Shown: positions 8,789 through 20,400 of the stretch, piece by piece | Layout of the letters: each line of letters begins with the position of its first letter | Position numbering within the stretch: position 1 is the stretch's first letter | Assembly: GCA_948146395.1 (NCBI GenBank) | Contig: OX411551.1 | Span: 45,232,796-45,296,795, forward strand | Direction of reading: 5' to 3' | DNA length: 64,000 nt | Source: Fragum whitleyi | Lineage: Eukaryota; Mollusca; Bivalvia; Cardiida; Cardiidae | The notes under the pieces: generated by a model | The model's input: the letters and a program-made list of their open reading frames with translations, nothing else | What the model was told of the DNA's origin: nothing | Databases searched by the model: none | Translations under genes and position numbers: made by a program

Positions 8789-10346
8789 ACCAAGTGCGAC
8801 AGGCACGGAAGATATTTCATTGGGGCCATTCTACTTAGCATTTTTCAATCTGTAAAACCATATTAATCCAAAATTCCCTTTGAAAATTAAATAAATGATA
8901 CCACTCCAATTGACGAGTAGATATTGCCGTGGTCAAGGGGGGGACCAAATCCGTCATGCACTTGTTTACAATTCGACAGGCGGGTTTAGTTGTTAAATTA
9001 TTCTGGAAAAGTCATTGCGTTTTTTACAGAAATCATAAAAATCTTAATCGATTAATAAAAACTGGCTCCATCCTTCCCAAAATACGTTTTGAATTGGTAA
9101 ACTACAGTTTAAGCAAAAACTAGCTCCGAGCAGAAAGTCTAATATCAGCCGCAATACTGTAATAAGATATCGATAGTGAGTGATTTTACAAGCATCCAAA
9201 CTCTTGAGGGTAGACAATAGGTTCTCGTGCAAAAAATAAACGGACAATTGTAAGGATTCTCAATTTTTTTTGGAAAGAAAGTCAGAAGGAAAAAAAACAT
9301 TGTATTATACTTAAACATAGTCATAGACATAGTCATGCAATTATTTCCTCCCTTTAAAAAATAAACTTCTTAAATAAGATTCTTATTCGCTTTTGATGTA
9401 GAAATTACGTTACAAAAATAATATTTATAAAGAATTTTAGTATGCAATTTACTATGGTGCAATTGTTTAATAGAAAAAGTTATACTTTAATTTCTAAACC
9501 TTAAACAGAAATTATCTATGAATTATACTAATAGGGCACTAGACCTCCTTTAACCTATACCAAAATATTTCCCATCCTGCAGTGTTATAAAATTGAATAA
9601 CGACATAAGTGTCAACCACGGAAGTGGTTATGGCTTCAAATATGATAAAAACTAATCTCTCAGGTTATGGTTCAAAATAATATTAATAAGTTAACAAGTC
9701 ATAACTTTAAACAATGAGTACAGTTCAGGACTGACTGGTATTCATTGGTGTTTCTTTGGTTGGTACTCAAAGACCTTTTCATCCTCTGAGAAGAAACAAA
9801 GATAGTAAAAAAAGTTAAAACAAATACAACAAATTTACTTGAAATAAGCTTAAACATGAAAACAACTACTTTTGTAAAAACAAACACAATTGGATATAGG
9901 TTAAGAACAGTTTGATTAAGTAGGATTAAATCGTTTTCTCCATTTATATTTAATTAATAAATGTACCTATTTCAAGTGTGTAAAAGAAATTTTCACAGAG
10001 TAACATCTCATATTCTAACAAATATTTTTCTAACCGTTTGAGGATTTTCCTCTTTTTCCCTTTCTTTGAATTTGCAGTGAAATTTCCGAATAACGGAAAT
10101 TTTGTCGAGACAATTCTTCCCACGTTTTTACATTCGTAATTTCTCTTTTCTAATTGAATTCAATATATCACTCTAGAATGCCATCAGGTTCGTTCACCAT
10201 CAGTACTTTCAGTGCTTTGATAAAGATAAGTAATATGGCTTTTCTGTATTTAGAATTCTACTAAAACTGTTACCATCTTGCTCAGTCAATGCAGAGTGTA
10301 TAGTCCAACAGGGATTAATATTTTGCCAGATCAGTATTGGTTTGAA
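8789..10346. other. Non-coding interior of U, no feature recognised
   Basis: AT-rich sequence with several short open frames (8929-9123, and others on the minus strand at 9044-9336 and 9699-9887). They overlap one another and show no recognisable motif. I see no tandem repeat, tRNA or TIR pair. It is conserved with small changes in U'. Confidence 0.5.
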
Positions 10347-10430
10347 GGTAGTGGACCCGTAATAGTTTCACAACACTTCAAAGCAATGAATTTTAACAAT
10401 GTTAACCGAGGTTTTCTAATGATTATCATT
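10347..10430 (+). mobile_element. Palindromic MITE, half copy 3
   Basis: One arm only of the 6872-7036 family: ggtagtggacccgtaatagt, then acaatgttaaccgaggtttt, ctaatgattatcatt. The second arm is missing, so this is a deletion remnant. The U' counterpart is at 40380-40463. Confidence 0.65.
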
Positions 10431-10850
10431 TGCAGGTGTTTTTTTACTGAGAAACTGGGGCTGAATATCGGCCCCTTCCCCTCGGCGATTTTTCCCCCAA
10501 AATGGACCTTTTCCCCTCCCAAATGAATTTCCCCACCCTAACAAGGTTTTCCCCAGATAATGTTTATGTTATAAATCGAAGATAGTGGATAATTTGCTTT
10601 TAAAATGCATTTACGGTTCCATTTTTAGTCGTAAAACAGCATCATACATCTTTCATAAGGGGCAAAAATGTAAACATTCCGGAATTTCCTAGACATCATT
10701 AGGCTCCACTCTGTCGATTCTGTATCAATATTCACCAAATCCGAAACCCTCTGCCATTACAAAATACGCCAAACATTGCTCTGCCTCAGACTTTTCCGTG
10801 ATGCCCGTTTATTTTGATTCTGCTCAGACTTTACACAAGGAACCCTATTT
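10431..10850. other. Non-coding interior of U, pyrimidine-rich patch
   Basis: This contains a C/T-rich stretch (cccttcccctcggcgatttt, then ttcccctccc). It differs slightly in U', where cttcccctcggcg is shortened to cttctctcggcg. No gene is recognised. Confidence 0.5.
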
Positions 10851-10973
10851 AGATAGTTGACTCGTAAAAGTTCCGCAACATTTCAGGAGGCATGAACTTT
10901 AACAAGTTAAACCGAGGTTTCCTAATGATTTCAGTTGGAAACTAGGTTAACATTATGAAATATTATGAGTCAC
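10851..10973. mobile_element. Palindromic MITE, diverged copy 4
   Basis: It reads agatagttgactcgtaaaag, then aacaagttaaaccgaggttt, cctaatgatttcagttgg, and the inverse arm aaactaggttaacattatga ending at tgagtcac. Both arms are present but diverged. The U' counterpart is at 40882-41004. Confidence 0.6.
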
Positions 10974-11059
10974 AAACAGCATAGATTGACCACTTTTAGT
11001 CGAGATGTAAAATATTTGAGGTAAATTATGTGAGAGATTTTAAGTAGAACTAATTCTAG

Positions 11060-11265
11060 CATTCACTTTGGATAAAACAGTGTATCTCACTCAGTGTCAT
11101 TGTGGTAAAGGAACTTGATTCTTGACCTGGAAGTTAGTGGTTCAAGGCCAAATGTCATCAAGGTGTTAATAAATTGGCACTTAGTAGCCAGCCCCAGTTC
11201 ACCCAGCTTTTTGTCACAATCTGAAATAAATGTATCTGGCACCCTAACCAATGACTAACAGTTTT
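11060..11265 (+). mobile_element. Candidate second tRNA-derived SINE
   Basis: An A-box-like tgtcattgtgg (11095-11105) and a B-box-like ggttcaaggcc (11139-11149) are spaced as in a tRNA promoter. They are followed by a ~110-bp unrelated body ending near aataaatgtatctggcaccc. It is different in sequence from the satellite's tRNA-like core. In U' (41096-41290) the B box is further degraded to ggttaaaggcc. The boundaries and target duplication are not resolved, so this call is tentative. Confidence 0.4.
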
Positions 11266-11330
11266 CATTCAGCACACACACACACTTGCCAGTAATACTC
11301 GAAAGGGGAAATAGGCAGTAGATAGATAGG

Positions 11331-11444
11331 GAACCAGTCAAACGGCTCCTCGTCAAACCAGTCCCATGGTCAAACAGGCCACAATACGGTCATACCAGCC
11401 CCCCAAAATAGTCAAACCGGCCCCAAATCAGACAAACCGGGCCT
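11331..11444 (+). repeat. Degenerate GTCAAACCGGCCCC minisatellite
   Basis: About seven imperfect copies of (a/g)(g/t)caaac(c/g)(a/g)g(c)ccc, such as agtcaaacggctcc, gtcaaaccagtccc, gtcaaacaggcc and agtcaaaccggcccc. A short AC run (11273-11285) precedes it. It is conserved in U' at 41361-41476. Confidence 0.7.
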
Positions 11445-11720
11445 TATTTTATTTCAAACGTTGCTTATATACATGCATTTTACTTTAATTTTTGAACTAT
11501 TGACTGTAATGCGATAGTAAAATAGTGACATCTATATCGACCGATAGAAAGTGTATGTACCTCTTTTGCTTAAGCTACTGTCACATGAACACTCTGTTTG
11601 CTTTGGTGAGGCATCACTGATGACTTAATGTAGAATAGTTGATGAAATTGATGACAAATTTCTGATAAGTTGACATCTAATTCATTCATTCATTCAATGC
11701 AATGCCCTGTGAATGGACCG

Positions 11721-11837
11721 GGCTAGGTCTAGCTGCAATAATGTACCCCTCTCTCTGATATGCTGCCGGTCGAGGCCCATCCCACATCAGACTATCAAAA
11801 GGGATGGGGGTACGTTATCGCAACTAGGCTAGGTCTA
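11721..11837. repeat. Foldback flanked by 11-bp direct repeat GGCTAGGTCTA
   Basis: Direct repeats at 11721-11731 and 11827-11837 flank ~95 bp. Its ends form an inverted pair (ctagctgcaataatgtacccc with ggggtacgttatcgcaactag inverted, 3 mismatches, partly overlapping the direct repeats), plus an inner cccatccc/gggatggg pair. It looks like a tiny foldback insertion with a target duplication. In U' the right direct repeat has one change (ggctaggtctt). Confidence 0.5.
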
Positions 11838-12352
11838 ATCATCTGGTTGGCTCAGGTTTCCTTTTTTTACATCACAGACACAGAGTTTTATATTCTTTTC
11901 TGACCTGTTTACTTCATTTTGGAATCAACCACTGTCTTTGGCGACCCGACTAGTCAACGGCATCTAGTAGGCTTAATGACCACATGCAGTAAAGTCGACA
12001 GGTCGAAAGGTTCGAGGTCCGAAATATTGACATCATATTCAACTGTCGATTTCTTTGGCGATCCTAGTATTCTTAAATAAGATCAATGTCCAGTCTTAAC
12101 GAAGCTTATTTTAACTCCAACCAATGGTTTTCAAGATTAAAATCTGGAAACATTAGATTTTTTCCAAAAAGTTTTTTTTTAATTAGAGTTCAGTTGCGTG
12201 TGTAAATGGCGGCTTTTTATTCAAGGGAAATAATCTTTACAACATGATGGTAGGTAATTTGCTGTGGACCCCTGCGGATAATTTGAAAAAATATGATTGG
12301 AAAAATATAATTTTCATATTTCGTTTAATTTCTTTCGTTATTCATGTTTTAA
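11838..12352. other. Non-coding interior of U, no feature recognised
   Basis: AT-rich sequence leading into the right subterminal repeats. No open frame or RNA gene is supported. It is conserved with few changes in U' (41847-42361). Confidence 0.5.
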
Positions 12353-12503
12353 TTGAATGATTGAACGCACCGTTCAATTTGATTGACGGTCGGATTTAGC
12401 ATAGAAAACGTTCAATCCAATCAGAAGGAAAAGCGTTAAGCGGGTAATCACGATCAATCACAAACGTTCAATCACCGGTCAGCGTTCAATCACGTCCAAA
12501 TCG
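12353..12503 (+). repeat. Right subterminal GTTCAATCA repeats
   Basis: The motif appears as cgttcaatttgatt, cgttcaatccaatcag, gatcaatcac, cgttcaatcacc and gcgttcaatcacg, plus the palindrome attgaacg-cac-cgttcaat at 12360-12378. The same motif family occupies the left end. Confidence 0.75.
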
Positions 12504-12532
12504 GATTGTCAAATTCCTGATGTTCCGTACTG
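12504..12532 (-). repeat. Right terminal inverted repeat of U
   Basis: The inverse of this 29-bp terminus begins CAGTACGGAACATCAGGAAT and matches the left end with two mismatches. TA follows immediately at 12533-12534. Confidence 0.9.
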
Positions 12533-12582
12533 TAGCCGGGATGTGTATAAGGGGTGTTTGTACTGCCTTGTCGTACAAGTTA

Positions 12583-12654
12583 GCCTTAATAGCGACGTGG
12601 TAGAGCACTCGCTTTGGGATGTAGAGGTCCCGGGTTCGAATTCTATTGGAGTCG
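12583..12654 (+). pseudogene. tRNA-like core immediately right of U
   Basis: This is the module that U interrupted: the TA at 12533-12534 continues directly as gccgggatgtgtataagggg, the SINE-like leader. It carries gtcgattatt after the core where most copies have gtcgaatatt. The copy immediately right of U' (42592-42663) has the same change, a linked variant supporting joint duplication of element and flank. The B box is ggttcgaattc. Confidence 0.75.
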
Positions 12655-15600
12655 ATTATTTTATTTTTCATCGGGCCATGTAGGAATTTTTTTTTTACCT
12701 GACTGGGTTGAAAAATTTTTCGTTTGGCTGTAATGAGAAATATTTCACCTTGATTAGGAAGAATTTTTTTCATCTTGCCAGGTAGGAATTTTTTTACCTG
12801 ACTGGGGTGAAGAATTTTTCGCTTGGCTGTAATGAGAAATTTTTCAAGTTGGTTAGGAAGAAATTTCTTCATCTGGCAAGGTAGGAAATTTTTTTATCAG
12901 ACTGGGGTGAAAAATTTTTCGCTTGGCTGTAATGAGAAATTTTTCAAGTTGGTAAGGAAGAAATTTCTTCATCTGGCCAGGTAGGAAATTTTTTTATCAG
13001 ACTGGGGTGAAGAATTTTTCGCTTGGCTGTAATGAGAAATTTTTCAAGTTGGTTAGGAAGATTTTTTTTTTCTGGTGTAGCCGGGATGTGTATAAGGGGT
13101 GTTTGTACTGCCTTGTCGTACAAGTTAGCCTTAATAGCGACGTGGTAGAGCACTCGCTTTGGGATGTAGAGGTCCCGGGTTCGAATCCCATTGGAGTCGA
13201 ATATTTTATTTTTCATCGGGCCATGTAGGAATTTTTTTTTTACCTGACTGGGTTGAAAAATTTTTCGTTTGGCTGTAATGAGAAATATTTCACATTGATT
13301 AGGAAGAAAATTTTTCATCTTGCCAGGTAGGAATTTTTTTTACCTGACTGGGGTGAAAAATTTTTCGCTTGGCTGTAATGAGAAATTTTTCAAGTTGGTT
13401 AGGAAGAAATTTCTTCATCTGGCCAGGTAGGAAATTTTTTTATCAGACTGGGGTGAAGAATTTTTCGCTTGGCTGTAATGAGAAATATTTCGCGTTGGTT
13501 AGGAAGAAATTTCTTCATCTGGCCAGGTAGGAATTTTTTTTATCAGACTGGGGTGAAGAATTTTTCGCTTGGCTGTAATGAGAAATTTTTCAAGTTGGTT
13601 ATGAAGAAAATTTTTTTTCTGGTGTAGCCGGGATGTGTATAAGGGGTGTTTGTACTGCCTTGTCGTACAAGTTAGCCTTAATAGCGACGTGGTAGAGCAC
13701 TCGCTTTGGGATGTAGAGGTCCCGGGTTCGAATCCCATTGGAGTCGAATATTTTATTTTTCATCGGGCCATGTAGGAATTTCTTTTTTACCTGACTGGGT
13801 TGAAAAATTTTTCGTTTGGCTGTAATGAGAAATTTTTCACCTTGATTAGGAAGAAATTTTTTCATCTTGCCAGGTAGGAAATTTTTCTACCTGACTGGGG
13901 TGAAGAATTTTTCGCTTGGCTGTAATGAGAAATTTTTCAAGTTGGTAAGGAAGAAATTTCTTCATCTGGCAAGGTAGGAAATTTTTTTATCAGACTGGGG
14001 TGAAGAATTTTAGCTTGGCTGTAATGAGAAATATTTCGCGTTGGTTAGGAAGAAATTTCTTCATCTGGCCAGGTAGGAAATTTTTTTATCAGACTGGGGT
14101 GAAGAATTTTTCGCTTGGCTGTAATGAGAAATTTTTCAAGTTGGTTAGGAAGAATTTTTTTTTCTGGTGTAGCCGGGATGTGTATAAGGGGTGTTTGTAC
14201 TGCCTTGTCGTACAAGTTAGCCTTAATAGCGACGGGGTAGAGCACTTGCTTTGGGATGTAGAGGTCCCGGGTTCGAATCCCATTGGAGTCGAATATTTTA
14301 TTTTTCATCGGGCCATGTAGGATTTTTTTTTTTTTACCTGACTGGGGTGAAAAATTTTTCGTTTGGCTGTAATGAGAAATATTTCACCTTGATAAGGAAG
14401 AAATTTTTTCATCTTGCCAGATAGGAAATTTTTTTACCTGACTGGGGTGAAGAATTTTTCGCTTGGCTGTAATGAGAATTTTTTCAAGTTGGTTAGGAAG
14501 AAATTTCTTCATCTGGCCAGGTAGGAAATTTTTTTATCAGACTGGGGTGAAGAATTTTTCGCTTGGCTGTAATGAGAAATATTTCGCGTTGTTTATGAAG
14601 AAATTTCTTCATCTGGCCAGGTAGGAAATTTTTTTATCAGACTGGGGTGAAGAATTTTTCGCTTGGCTGTAATGAGAAATTTTTCAAGTTGGTTAGGAAG
14701 AAATTTTTTTTTCTGGTGTAGCCGGGATGTGTATAAGGGGTGTTTGTACTGCCTTGCCGTACAAGTTAGCCTTAATAGCGACGTGGTAGAGCACTCGCTT
14801 TGGGATGTAGAGGTCCCGGGTTCGAATCCCATTGGAGTCGAATATTTTATTTTTCATCGGGCCATGTAGGAATTTTTTTTTTACCTGGCTGGGTTGAAAA
14901 AGTTTTCGTTTGGCTGTAATGAGAAATATTTCACCTTGATTAGGAAGAAATTTTTTCATCTTGCCAGGTAGGAAATTGTTTTACCTGACTGGGGTGAAGA
15001 ATTTTTCGCTTGGCTGTAATGAGAAATTTTTCAAGTTGGTTAGGAAGAAATTTCTTCATCTGGACAGGTAGGGAATTTTTTTATCTGACTGGGGTGAAGA
15101 ATTTTTCGCTTGGCTGTAATGAGAAATATTTCGCGTTGGTTAGGAAGAAATTTCTTCATCTGGCCAGGTAGGAAATTTTTTTATCAGACTGGGGTGAAGA
15201 ATTTTTCGCTTGGCTGTAATGAGAAATTTTTCAAGTTGGTTAGGAAGAATTTTTTTTCTGCTGTAGCCGGGATGTGTATAAGGGGTGTTTGTACTGCCTT
15301 GTCGTACAAGTTAGCCTTAATAGCGACGTGGTAGAGCACTCGCTTTGGGATGTAGAGGTCCCGGGTTCGAATCCCATTGGAGTCGAATATTTTATTTTTC
15401 ATCGGGCCATGTAGGAATTTTTTTTACCTGACTGGGTTGAAAAGGTTTTCGTTTGGCTGTAATGAGAAATATTTCACCTTGATTAGAAAGAAATTTTTTC
15501 ATCTTGCCAGGTAGGAAATTTTTTTACCTGACTGGGGTGAAGAATTTTTCGCTTGGCTGTAATGAGAAATTTTTCAAGTTGGTTAGGAAGAAATTTCTTC

Positions 15601-17449
15601 ATCTGGCCAGGTAGGAAATTTTTTTATCAGACTGGGGTGAAGAATTTTTCGCTTGGCTGTAATGAGAAATATTTCGCGTTGGTTAGGAAGAAATTTCTTC
15701 ATCTGGCCAAGTAGGAATTTTTTTTTATCAGACTGGGGTGAAGAATTTTTCGCTTGGCTGTAATGAGAAAATTTTCAAGTTGGTTAGGGAGAAAATTTTT
15801 TTTCTGCTGTAGCCGGGATGTGTATAAGGGGTGTTTGTACTGCCTTGTCGTACAAGTTAGCCTTAATAGCGACGTGGTAGAGCACTCGCTTTGGGATGTA
15901 GAGGTCCCGGGTTCGAATCCCATTGGAATCGAATATTTTATCTTTCATCGGGCCATGTAGGAATTTTTTTTTACCTGACTGGGTTGAAAAATTTTTCGTT
16001 TGGCTGTAATGAGAAATATTTCACCTTGATTAGGAAGAAATTTTTTCATCTTGCCAGGTAGGAAATTTTTTTACCTGACTGGGGTGAAGAATTTTTCGCT
16101 TGGCTGTAATGAGAAATTTTTCAAGTTGGTTAGGAAGAAATTTCTTCATCTGGCCAGGTAGGAAATTTTTTTATCAGACTGGGGTGAAGAATATTTCGCT
16201 TGGCTGTAATGAGAAATATTTCGCGTTGGTTAGGAAGAAATTTCTTCATCTGGCCAGGTAGGAAATTTTTTTATCAGACTGGGGTGAAGAATTTTTCGCT
16301 TGGCTGTAATGAGAAATTTTTCAAGTTGGTTAGGAAGAAAAATTTTTTTTCTGATGTAGCCGGGATGTGTATAAGTGGTGTTTGTACTGCCTTGTCGTAC
16401 AAGTTAGCCTTAATAGCGACGTGGTAGAGCACTCGCTTTGGGATGTAGAGGTCCCGTGTTCGAAACCCATTGGAGTCGAATATTTTATTATTCATCGGGC
16501 CATGTAGCAATTTTTTTTTACCTGACTGGGTTGAAAAATGTTTCGTTTGGCTGTAATGCGAAATATTTCACCTTGATTAGGAAGAAATTTTTTCATCTTG
16601 CCAGGTAGGAAATTTTTTTACCTGACTGGGGTGAAGAATTTTTCGCTTGGCTGTAATGAGAAATTTTTCAAGTTGGTTAGGAAGAAATTTCTTCATCTGG
16701 CCAGGTAGGAAATTTTTTTATCAGACTGGGGTGAAGAATTTTTCGCTTGGCTGTAATGAGAAATATTTCGCGTTGGTTAGGAAGAAATTTCTTCATCTGG
16801 CCTGGTAGGAAATTTTTTTATCAGACTGGGGTGAAGAATTTTTCGCTTGGCTGTAATGAGAAATTTTTCAAGTTGGTTAGGAAGAAATTTTTTTTTCTGG
16901 TGTAGCCGGGATTATTATAAGGGGTGTTTGTACTGCCTTGTCGTACAAGTTAGCCTTAATAGCGACGTGGTAGAGCACTCGCTTTGGGATGTAGAGGTCC
17001 CGGGTTCGAATCCCATTGGAGTCGAATATTTTATTTTTCATCGGGCCATGTAGGAATTTTTTTTTTACCTGACTGGGTTGAAAAATTTTTCGTTTGGCTG
17101 TAATGAGAAATATTTCACCTTGATTAGGAAGAAATTTTTTCATCTTGCCAGGTAGGAAATTTTTTTACCTGACTGGGGTGAAGAATTTTTCGCTTGGCTG
17201 TAATGAGAAATTTTTCAAGTTGGTTAGGAAGAAATTTCTTCATCTGGCCAGGTAGGCAATTTTTTTATCAGACTTGGGTGAAGAATTTTTCGCTTGGCTG
17301 TAATGAGAAATATTTCGCGTTGGTTAGGAAGAAATTTCTTCATCTGGCCAGGTAGGAAATTTTTTTATCAGACTGGGGTGAAGAATTTTTCGCTTGGCTG
17401 TAATGAGAAATTTTTCAAGTTGGTTAGGAAGAATTTTTTTTTTCTGGTG

Positions 17450-20400
17450 TAGCCGGGATGTGTATAAGGGGTGTTTGTACTGCCTTGTCGTACAAGTTAG
17501 CCTTAATAGCGACGTGGTAGAGCACTCGCTTTGGGATGTAGAGGTCCCGGGTTCGAATCCCATTGGAGTCGAATATTTTATTTTTCATCGGGCCATGTAG
17601 GAATTTTTTTTTTACCTGACTGGGTTGAAAAAATTTTCGTTTGGCTGTAATTAGAAATATTTCACCTTGATTAGGAAGAAATTTTTTCATCTTGCCAGGT
17701 AGGACATTTTTTTACCTGACTGGGGTGAAGAATTTTTCGCTTGGCTGTAATGAGAAATTTTTCAAGTTGGTTAGGAAGAAATTTCTTCATCTGGCCAGGT
17801 AGGAAATTTTTTTATCAGACTGGGGTGAAGAATTTTTCGCTTGGCTGTAATGAGAAATTTTTCAAATTGGTTAGGAAGAAATTTCTTTATCTGGCCAGGT
17901 AGGAAATTTTTTTATCAGACTGGGGTGAAGAATTTTTCGCTTGGCTGTAATGAGAAATATTTCGCGTTGGTAAGGAAGAAATTTCTTCATCTGGCCAGGT
18001 AGGAAATTTTTTTATCAGACTGGGGTGAAGAATTTTTCGCTTGAATGTAATGAGAAATTTTTCAAGTTGGTTAGGAAGAATTTTTTTTTTCTGGTGTAGC
18101 CGGGATGTGTATAAGGGGTGTTTGTACTGCCTTGTCGTACAAGTTAGCCTTAATAGCGACGTGGTAGAGCACTCGCTTTGGGATGTAGATGTCCCGTGTT
18201 CGAAACCCATTGGAGTCGAATATTTTATTTTTCATCGGGCCATGTAGGAATTTTTTTTTTACCTGACTGGGTTGAAAAATGTTTCGTTTGGCTGTAATGA
18301 GAAATATTTCACCTTGATTAGGAAGAAATTTTTTCATCTTGCCAGGTAGGAATTTTTTTTTACCTGACTGGGGTGAAGAATTTTTCGCTTGGCTGTAATG
18401 AGAAATTTTTCAAATTGGTTAGGAAGAAATTTCTTCATCTGGCCAGGTAGGAAATTTTTTTATCAGACTGGGGTGAAGAATTTTTCGCTTGGCTGTAATG
18501 AGAAATTTTTCAAATTGGTTAGGAAGAAATTTCTTTATCTGGCCAGGTAGGAAATTTTTTTATCAGACTGGGGTGAAGAATTTTTCGCTTGGCTGTAATG
18601 AGAAATATTTCGCGTTGGTAAGGAAGAAATTTCTTCATCTGGCCAGGTAGGAAATTTTTTTATCAGACTGGGGTGAAGAATTTTTCGCTTGAATGTAATG
18701 AGAAATTTTTCAAGTTGGTTAGGAAGAAATTTTTTTTTCTGGTGTAGCCGGGATGTGTATAAGGGGTGTTTGTACTGCCTTGTCGTACAAGTTAGCCTTA
18801 ATAGCGACGTGGTAGAGCACTCGCTTTGGGATGTAGATGTCCCGTGTTCGAAACCCATTGGAGTCGAATATTTTATTTTTCATCGGGCCATGTAGGAATT
18901 TTTTTTTTACCTGACTGGGTTGAAAAATGTTTCGTTTGGCTGTAATGAGAAATATTTCACCTTGATTAGGAAGAAATTTTTTCATCTTGCCAGGTAGGAA
19001 TTTTTTTTTACCTGACTGGGGTGAAGAATTTTTCGCTTGGCTGTAATGAGAAATTTTCAAGTTGGTTAGGAAGAAATTTCTTCATCTGGCCAGGTAGGAA
19101 ATTTTTTTATCAGACTGGGGTGAAGAATTTTTCGCTTGGCTGTAATGAGAAATTTTTCAAATTGGTTAGGAAGAAATTTCTTTATCTGGCCAGGTAGGAA
19201 ATTTTTTTATCAGACTGGGGTGAAGAATTTTTCGCTTGGCTGTAATGAGAAATATTTCGCGTTGGTAAGGAAGAAATTTCTTCATCTGGCCAGGTAGGAA
19301 ATTTTTTTATCAGACTGGGGTGAAGAATTTTTCGCTTGAATGTAATGAGAAATTTTTCAAGTTGGTTAGGAAGAAATTTTTTTTTCTGGTGTAGCCGGGA
19401 TGTGTATAAGGGGTGTTTGTACTGCCTTGTCGTACAAGTTAGCCTTAATAGCGACGTGGTAGAGCACTCGCTTTGGGATGTAGAGGTCCCGTGTTCGAAA
19501 CCCATTGGAGTCGAATATTTTATTTTTCATCGGGCCATGTAGGAATTTTTTTTTTACCTGACTGGGTTGAAAAATGTTTCGTTTGGCTGTAATGAGAAAT
19601 ATTTCACCTTGATTAGGAAGAAATTTTTTCATCTTGCCAGGTAGGAATTTTTTTTTACCTGACTGGGGTGAAGAATTTTTCGCTTGGCTGTAATGAGAAA
19701 TTTTCAAGTTGGTTAGGAAGAAATTTCTTCATCTGGCCAGGTAGGAAATTTTTTTATCAGACTGGGGTGAAGAATTTTTCGCTTGGCTGTAATGAGAAAT
19801 ATTTCGCGTTGGTTAGGAAGAAATTTCTTCATCTGGCCAGGTAGGAATTTTTTTTATCAGACTGGGGTGAAGAATTTTTCGCTTGGCTGTAATGAGAAAT
19901 TTTTCAAGTTGGTTAAGATGAAATTTTTTTTTCTGGTGTAGCCGGGATGTGAATAAGGGGTGTTTGTACTGCATTGTCGTACAAGGTAGCCTTAATAGCG
20001 ACGTGGTAGAGCACTCGCTTTGGGATGTAGAGGTCCCGGGTTCGAATCCCATTGGAGTCGAATATTTTATTTTTTATCGGGCCATGTAGGAATTTTTTTT
20101 TTACCTGACTGGGTTGAAAATTTTTTCGTTTGGCTGTAATGAGAAATATTTCACCTTGATTAGGAAGAAATTTTTTCATCTTGCCAGGTAGGAAATTTTT
20201 TTAACTGACTGGGGTGAAGAATTTTTCGCTTGGCTGTAATGAGAAATATTTCAGCTTGATTAGGAAGAAATTTTTTCATCTTGCCAGGTAGGATTTTTTT
20301 TTACCTGACTGGGGTGAAGAATTTTTCGCTTGGCTGTAATGAGAAATATTTCGCGTTGGTAAGGAAGAAATTTCTTCATCTGGCCAGGTAGGAAATTTTT

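Larger units (their letters stand above)
3511..12532. mobile_element. Large (~9.0 kb) non-autonomous TIR DNA transposon, copy U
   Basis: The 9,022-bp element begins CAGTACGGAACATCGTGAAT and ends with its near-perfect inverse. It is flanked by TA at 3509-3510 and 12533-12534. The empty site ctggtgTAgccggg is visible in intact satellite units nearby, so the TA is a true target duplication. A TA target and a CAGT terminus fit the Tc1/mariner/IS630 superfamily, but no transposase or DDE motif is seen, so the family is unproven. The interior is AT-rich and non-coding, with nested repeats described separately. The right terminus lies just inside the SINE-like insert whose tRNA-like core starts at 12583. 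A second copy with the same boundaries lies at 33010-42541. Confidence 0.85.

Noticed and set aside
10278..10526. Open frames on both strands around 10.3-10.5 kb
   Set aside because: They include a MITE arm and a pyrimidine-rich stretch, and the C-terminal part changes frame between U and U'.
3511..12532. Integrated virus or Polinton-like element
   Set aside because: The size and termini invite the idea, but the duplication is TA (Polintons make 6 bp) and no polymerase, integrase or capsid-like frame is visible.
3511..12532. LTR retrotransposon
   Set aside because: The two ends are inverted relative to each other, not direct repeats, and there are no polyprotein frames.
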